Shown here: one piece after another, positions 5,536-8,937 of the stretch
How the letters are laid out: the number at the start of each line of letters is the position of its first letter
How positions within the stretch are numbered: the stretch's first letter is position 1
Made by a program: the position numbers and the translations under genes
The notes under the pieces: model-generated
The model's database searches: none
What the model was told of the DNA's origin: nothing
The model's input: the letters and a program-made list of their open reading frames with translations, nothing else
Source of the DNA: Acidimicrobiaceae bacterium
Lineage (GTDB): Bacteria; Actinomycetota; Acidimicrobiia; Acidimicrobiales; Palsa-688
Direction of reading: 5' to 3'
Assembly: GCA_009785715.1 (NCBI GenBank)
Contig: WQVT01000061.1
Location: 1 to 8,937, forward strand
DNA: 8,937 nucleotides

Positions 5536-6006
5536 CTATCGGGCGACCTGGCGGAGGACGTCGACCATTTCGATCGCAGCGGTCGCCGACTCGAATCCTT
5601 TGTTGCCCGCCTTGGACCCCGCCCGCTCCAGGGCCTGCTCGAGATTCTCGGTCGTGAGCACCCCGAAGACGACGGGTATCCCCGTGTCGAGCGCCACCCG
5701 GGAGATGCCGGCGGCACACTGGCCCGCCACGAGGTCGTAGTGCGACGTAGCCCCACGGATCACGGCGCCGAGCGTGATCACCGCGTCGTAGATGCCAGAG
5801 GTGGCGAGCTTCGCCGCCAGTAGGGGCAGTTCGTACGCTCCGGGGACCCAGGCGAGCGTGACGTCGTCATCCGCGACGCCGTGGCGGCGGAGCCCGTCGG
5901 TGGCGCCGGCAACCAAACGGTCGACGACCAGCTCGTTGAACCGACTGGCGGCGATGGCGATCTTCATGCCCGTGCCGTCGAGCCGCCCGCTGATCACCCT
6001 GCCCAT
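5536..6006 (-). CDS. ribH: 6,7-dimethyl-8-ribityllumazine synthase
   Basis: Condenses 5-amino-6-ribitylaminouracil with 3,4-dihydroxy-2-butanone 4-phosphate to make lumazine, the penultimate riboflavin step; the family forms pentamers or 60-mer capsids. The 156 residues match the usual length. Visible landmarks are ASRFNELVVDRL (about 20-31), VPGAYELP (54-61), GAVIRGATSHYDLVAG (80-95) with the catalytic His in SHYD, PVVFGVLTTEN (111-121) and GNKGFE (134-139). The ATG start overlaps the ribBA stop by one base (TGATG), so translation is probably coupled. Its product feeds RibE, encoded two genes upstream. Confidence 0.97.
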   Translation of the reverse strand: MGRVISGRLDGTGMKIAIAASRFNELVVDRLVAGATDGLRRHGVADDDVTLAWVPGAYELPLLAAKLATSGIYDAVITLGAVIRGATSHYDLVAGQCAAGISRVALDTGIPVVFGVLTTENLEQALERAGSKAGNKGFESATAAIEMVDVLRQVAR

Positions 6007-7247
6007 CAGGTCGCCTCGCTCTCGGAGGAGTCGAACGTCTCGGGGGAATCCAGGAGGTGTCCCATCCGCCGGCGCTTGGTCTCCAGATAGCGAACGTTCT
6101 CCGGGTTCGGCTCGGTCTGTATCGGAACCCGCGAGGTGATCTTGAGCCCGAAGCCCTCGAGGCCTCCCCGCTTGGCCGGATTGTTGGTGAGCAGGCGCAT
6201 GTTGGTGACGCCGAGGTCCACGAGGATCTGTGCGCCTATCCCGTACTCGCGGCTGTCGATCGGCAACCCGAGCTCCAGGTTCGCGTCCACCGTGTCGAGA
6301 CCCCCGTCCTGCAGCTCGTAGGCCCGCAGCTTGTGCGCGAGCCCGATCCCGCGGCCCTCGTGGCCGCGCAGGTACACGACGACGCCGACGCCCTCGGCGG
6401 AGACCCGCTGCATGGCCGCGTGGAGCTGACTGCCGCAGTCGCAGCGCAGGGAGCCGAAGACGTCACCGGTCAGGCACTCGCTGTGGACCCGGACGAGGAT
6501 GTTGTCGGCCCCGGCAGGGTCGCCCATCACGAACGCCAAGTGGGTTTCGTGCTCCAGCGTGCTCTCGTAGGCGACGCAACGGAACACGCCCCACGGCGTC
6601 GGCAGCCGCGCCTCCGCCGTCCGCCGGACCAGCTGCTCGGTCTGCCGGCGGTGGCGGATCAGATCGGCGATCGTGATCATCACCAGCCCGTGCTCGGCGG
6701 CGAAGCGCTCCAGTTCCGGGCGGCGGGCCATCTCCACCCCGTCGGCGGAGACCACTTCGGAGAGCACGCCGGCGGGGGTCAGCCCGGCCAGGCGGGCGAG
6801 GTCGACCGCCGCCTCCGTGTGCCCGGCCCGCACCAGCACCCCGCCGTCCCGGGCCCGCAGCACGTGCAGGTGTCCGGGCCGCGCCAGGTCGGCCGGCCTG
6901 GTGCCGGGGTCGACCAGCGCCCTCGCTGTCCGGGCGCGATCGGCGGCCGAGATCCCGGTGGTGGTCCCGGCCTTGGCGTCCACGGTCACGGTGAAGGCCG
7001 TGCGCTGGGCCTCGGTGTTGCGAGCGACCATCAGCGGGAGGTCGAGCTCGTCGGCCCGCTCGGCGGTGATCGAGGCGCAGATCAGGCCCGACGTGTGCCG
7101 CACGAAGAACGCCATCCGCTCGGGCGTGGCGTGTTCGGCGGCCATGATCAGGTCGCCCTCGTTTTCGCGGTCCTCATCGTCGACGACGATGACGATCTCC
7201 CCTCGCCCGATGGCCGCCACCGCCTCCTCGACTGACGCCACGCTCAC
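6006..7247 (-). CDS. ribBA: Bifunctional DHBP synthase / GTP cyclohydrolase II
   Basis: A fusion supplying both riboflavin precursors. The N-terminal half (1-200) makes 3,4-dihydroxy-2-butanone 4-phosphate from ribulose 5-phosphate. It carries VVDDEDRENEGD (21-32), HTSGLIC (51-57), TTTGIS (95-100) and GHTEAAVDLARLAGL (142-156), so the catalytic acidic and His residues appear intact. The C-terminal half (about 205-400) is GTP cyclohydrolase II. It has the zinc cysteines C258, C269 and C271 in VRVHSECLTGDVFGSLRCDC, then YLRGHEGRGIGL and LLTNNPAKRGGLEGFGL. The 413 residues are normal for the fusion. The start is GTG at 7247, overlapping the ribE stop as GTGA; the end overlaps the ribH ATG. The last dozen residues are Ser/Glu-rich. 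Confidence 0.97.
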   Translation of the reverse strand: MSVASVEEAVAAIGRGEIVIVVDDEDRENEGDLIMAAEHATPERMAFFVRHTSGLICASITAERADELDLPLMVARNTEAQRTAFTVTVDAKAGTTTGISAADRARTARALVDPGTRPADLARPGHLHVLRARDGGVLVRAGHTEAAVDLARLAGLTPAGVLSEVVSADGVEMARRPELERFAAEHGLVMITIADLIRHRRQTEQLVRRTAEARLPTPWGVFRCVAYESTLEHETHLAFVMGDPAGADNILVRVHSECLTGDVFGSLRCDCGSQLHAAMQRVSAEGVGVVVYLRGHEGRGIGLAHKLRAYELQDGGLDTVDANLELGLPIDSREYGIGAQILVDLGVTNMRLLTNNPAKRGGLEGFGLKITSRVPIQTEPNPENVRYLETKRRRMGHLLDSPETFDSSESEAT

Positions 7248-7864
7248 GACGAGATCTCCTGATACGGGGTGGCGGCACCGGCGGCCAGCAGCCGCTCGAC
7301 GTACTTGGCGACCACGTCGACCTCGAGGTTCACCGGGTCGCCGGCCTTGCGGTCGGCGAAGTTCGTCGCCGCGATGGTGTGCGGGATCAGGGCGACGCTG
7401 AAGCCGTCGTCGAACACCCCGACCACGGTCAGGCTGACGCCATCGACGGCCACCGACCCCTTCGGGACCAGGTACCGGAGCAGTTCGGCCGGGACACGCA
7501 CGCGCAGATCCGGAGGGGGTGAGACCACGGTGCCCACCCCGTCCACGTGGCCTTGCACCAGATGCCCACCGAGGTGGTCCTCCAGCCGGACCGGCCGCTC
7601 GAGGTTCACCGGGTCACCGGGCGCCAGCGAGCCGAGGTTGGTTCGGGAGAGGGTCTCGTCGACAGCGTCCGCCGCCCACCACCCCTCGCCGAGCGCCACC
7701 ACGGTCAGGCAACACCCGTTGACCGCGATCGAGTCCCCGACCGCCGCCCCCTCGACCACGACGGACGCGTCGAAGGCGATGCGGGTGGTCTCCCCCGAGC
7801 GCTCGAGGCTCATTCGCTCAAGACTCCGCAGGTGCCCCGTCTCTTCGACCAGTCCGGTAAACAT
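7244..7864 (-). CDS. ribE: Riboflavin synthase alpha chain
   Basis: Dismutates two lumazine molecules to riboflavin plus 5-amino-6-ribitylaminouracil; the enzyme is a homotrimer. The 206 residues show the family's internal duplication of two lumazine-binding barrels. Repeat 1 (1-97) begins MFTGLVEETGHL and has GDSIAVNGCCLTV (43-55). Repeat 2 (98-195) has GGHLVQGHVDG (99-109) and GSVAVDGVSLTV (136-147). The ATG at 7864 is the only good start and gives the canonical MFTGLVEE terminus, but there is no purine-rich ribosome binding site before it. A TAAATT box lies 6 nt upstream, hinting at a leaderless internal transcript. It follows ribD by 9 nt and overlaps ribBA as GTGA. (Called ribC in some species.). 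Confidence 0.97.
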   Translation of the reverse strand: MFTGLVEETGHLRSLERMSLERSGETTRIAFDASVVVEGAAVGDSIAVNGCCLTVVALGEGWWAADAVDETLSRTNLGSLAPGDPVNLERPVRLEDHLGGHLVQGHVDGVGTVVSPPPDLRVRVPAELLRYLVPKGSVAVDGVSLTVVGVFDDGFSVALIPHTIAATNFADRKAGDPVNLEVDVVAKYVERLLAAGAATPYQEISS

Positions 7865-7870
7865 GAGACA

Positions 7871-7876
7871 AATTTA
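7871..7876 (-). promoter_or_regulatory. Candidate internal -10 box for leaderless ribE
   Basis: On the minus strand TAAATT contains the ribD stop codon TAA and is followed by exactly 6 nt and then the ribE ATG. TANNNT with this spacing would put the transcription start on the A of ATG. The AT-rich stretch stands out in a 70% GC neighbourhood, and ribE has no Shine-Dalgarno. No clear -35 box is visible. Confidence 0.4.
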
Positions 7877-8860
7877 GGGCAAGAGGTCGATCCGCACGTC
7901 GGGACCGAGCCGGCTGACCCCGACGATCCGGCCCCGCCAGGCATCCGCCATCGTCGGCGCCCCCGGGCCGGCGAAGAGGGGGACGCCGTCGTCGCCACCG
8001 AGCAGCGCCGGCGCAAGGTAGAGGACGTAGCGGTTAACGAGGCCCTCGCGGTGGAACCGGTGGGCAACCTGTGCCCCGCCCTCCACCAGCACCTGGAGCA
8101 CCCCTTCCGCCCCGAGACGGTCAAGCAGTGGGCAAAGGTCGCCGGTGTGCTCGAGGGCGGGGTGCACCGCCGCTCCGGCCGGCGCCGAACCGAGCACCAC
8201 CCGCCGCGGGCTCTCGCCCTCAACGTCCCGGACCGTCAGCGCCGGGTCGTCGGCCCGGACCGTCCCCGCCCCGACCACGATCGCGTCGCTCTCGGCCCGG
8301 AGGCGATGGACGTCGGCCCTGGCCGGCGCCGAGGTGATCCACCGGCTCGTGCCGTCCGGTGCGGCGATACGGCCGTCGAGGGTCGCGGCCAGCTTCAACA
8401 CGACGTACGGGCGGCCGGTGCGCCGGTGGACCAGGTACGGCTCCAGGCAGGCCTCCACCTCGTCGCCGAGGACGCCGACCTCGACCTCGATCCCCGCGGC
8501 GCGGAGCGCCTCCACGCCCCGTCCCGCCACCTTCGCGTCCGGGTCGAGGGTCCCCACGACCACCCGGCCGACCCCGGCGGCGATGAGGGCGTCCGTGCAC
8601 GGCGGGGTCCGTCCGTGGTGGGCACAGGGCTCCAGGGTGACGTACACCGTCGCTCCCTTGGCGTCCTCGCCGGCGAGCTCCAGTGCCACCACCTCGGCGT
8701 GGGGACCGCCCGGGGGTTCGGTGGCGCCGAGGGCGACCGGTCCGTCCCCCGCCGGGACCACCACCGCCCCCACCCACGGGTTGGGTGAGGTCCGCTGGCG
8801 GGCGGTCGCCGCCGCCGCCAGCGCCTCGCCCATCCACTCCCGGTCCTCGTCGGACGTCAA
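7874..8860 (-). CDS. ribD: Bifunctional pyrimidine deaminase / uracil reductase
   Basis: Carries out the second and third riboflavin steps: zinc-dependent deamination of the diaminopyrimidine from GTP cyclohydrolase II, then NADPH-dependent reduction of the ribosyl side chain. The N-terminal deaminase (about 1-140) has SPNPWVGAVVV, the zinc/catalytic HAE (54-56) and PCAHHGRTPPC (78-88) with zinc Cys79 and Cys88. The C-terminal reductase (about 150-328) has LKLAATLDGRIA, WITSAPAR, DAIVVGAGTVRADDPALTVR and VLVEGGAQVAHRF. At 328 residues it is a little shorter than many RibD proteins, but all landmarks are present. The TTG start at 8860 has no Shine-Dalgarno; it overlaps the upstream gene's TGA as TTGA, the same architecture as the two GTGA junctions in this operon. 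An ATG nine codons in is an alternative. Confidence 0.96.
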   Translation of the reverse strand: MTSDEDREWMGEALAAAATARQRTSPNPWVGAVVVPAGDGPVALGATEPPGGPHAEVVALELAGEDAKGATVYVTLEPCAHHGRTPPCTDALIAAGVGRVVVGTLDPDAKVAGRGVEALRAAGIEVEVGVLGDEVEACLEPYLVHRRTGRPYVVLKLAATLDGRIAAPDGTSRWITSAPARADVHRLRAESDAIVVGAGTVRADDPALTVRDVEGESPRRVVLGSAPAGAAVHPALEHTGDLCPLLDRLGAEGVLQVLVEGGAQVAHRFHREGLVNRYVLYLAPALLGGDDGVPLFAGPGAPTMADAWRGRIVGVSRLGPDVRIDLLP

Positions 8861-8937
8861 GGGTGTGGGTGGTGCGTCGGCTCGTCGGCGAGGAGCGCCA
8901 GCGCGTGGGGGATGACGTCGAGCACCGCCCCCAGGCA
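8857..8937 (-). CDS. C-terminal end of an unidentified upstream gene (cut by window edge)
   Basis: The last 26 codons of a frame that enters from the right edge and ends in TGA at 8857. The peptide reads CLGAVLDVIPHALALLADEP, followed by a His/Pro-rich tail THHPHP. I do not recognise the family. Reasons to call it real are continuous codon use with high third-position GC, a plausible amphipathic helix, and the TTGA overlap with the ribD start, which suggests a cotranscribed and coupled partner. The epimerase gene rpe is a frequent neighbour of rib genes in actinobacteria, but this tail does not look like Rpe to me. Confidence 0.55.
   Translation of the reverse strand, partial: CLGAVLDVIPHALALLADEPTHHPHP

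Noticed and set aside
6057..7235. Plus-strand open frame of 392 codons opposite ribBA.
   Set aside because: Antisense shadow of a clear RibBA fusion; no domain, promoter or ribosome binding site.
7547..8788. Plus-strand open frame of 413 codons opposite ribE and ribD.
   Set aside because: Antisense to two well-identified enzymes and without any recognisable motif.
7865..8937. FMN (RFN) riboswitch for the rib genes.
   Set aside because: No noncoding stretch longer than 9 nt exists between the upstream gene fragment and ribE, so there is no room for one inside the window.

Overview
The window is about 70% G+C and reads as chromosomal housekeeping DNA from a high-GC Gram-positive bacterium (Actinomycetota). 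An Acidimicrobiia-like lineage is my best guess. The reasons are the divergent DUF1844/infC pair, the infC-rpmI-rplT-rRNA methyltransferase-pheS-pheT order, the long IF-3 tail, frequent GTG/TTG starts, and start sites that look leaderless. I see no mobile element, CRISPR array, tRNA, rRNA or defence gene.

Region 1 (1-3814, minus strand) is the translation operon. In transcription order it holds infC (IF-3), rpmI (L35), rplT (L20), a SpoU/TrmH-family RNA 2'-O-methyltransferase, pheS, and the first 59 codons of pheT. infC appears to start at an ATA codon. Its 5' leader (3815-4016) contains a terminator-like hairpin with a U-rich tail and an overlapping, mutually exclusive hairpin. The 191-bp infC-rpmI gap (2865-3055) is packed with competing helices. 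Both fit cis-regulatory RNA controlling IF-3/L35/L20, as is known for this operon in E. coli and B. subtilis, but the structures here are only inferred.

Region 2 (4017-4439, plus strand) is one divergent DUF1844 gene with a good -10 box 8 nt before its ATG. It ends convergently, its stop codon interlocking with that of the next gene.

Region 3 (4436-8937, minus strand) is a tightly packed riboflavin operon: an unidentified upstream gene (only its end visible), ribD, ribE, ribBA, ribH, then hisG and a small cold-shock-like gene. Junctions are TTGA, 9 nt, GTGA, TGATG, 9 nt and GTGA, so translational coupling is likely. RibD, RibE, RibBA and RibH together cover the pathway from GTP plus ribulose 5-phosphate to riboflavin, apart from the phosphatase step. 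HisG starts histidine synthesis from ATP and PRPP. The rib block has no noncoding gap longer than 9 nt, so any FMN riboswitch would lie beyond the right edge.

The genes are all known families. The observations most worth following are the two putative RNA switches in the infC operon, the ATA start of infC, the possible leaderless ribE start inside the operon, and a likely CTG start of the methyltransferase gene.
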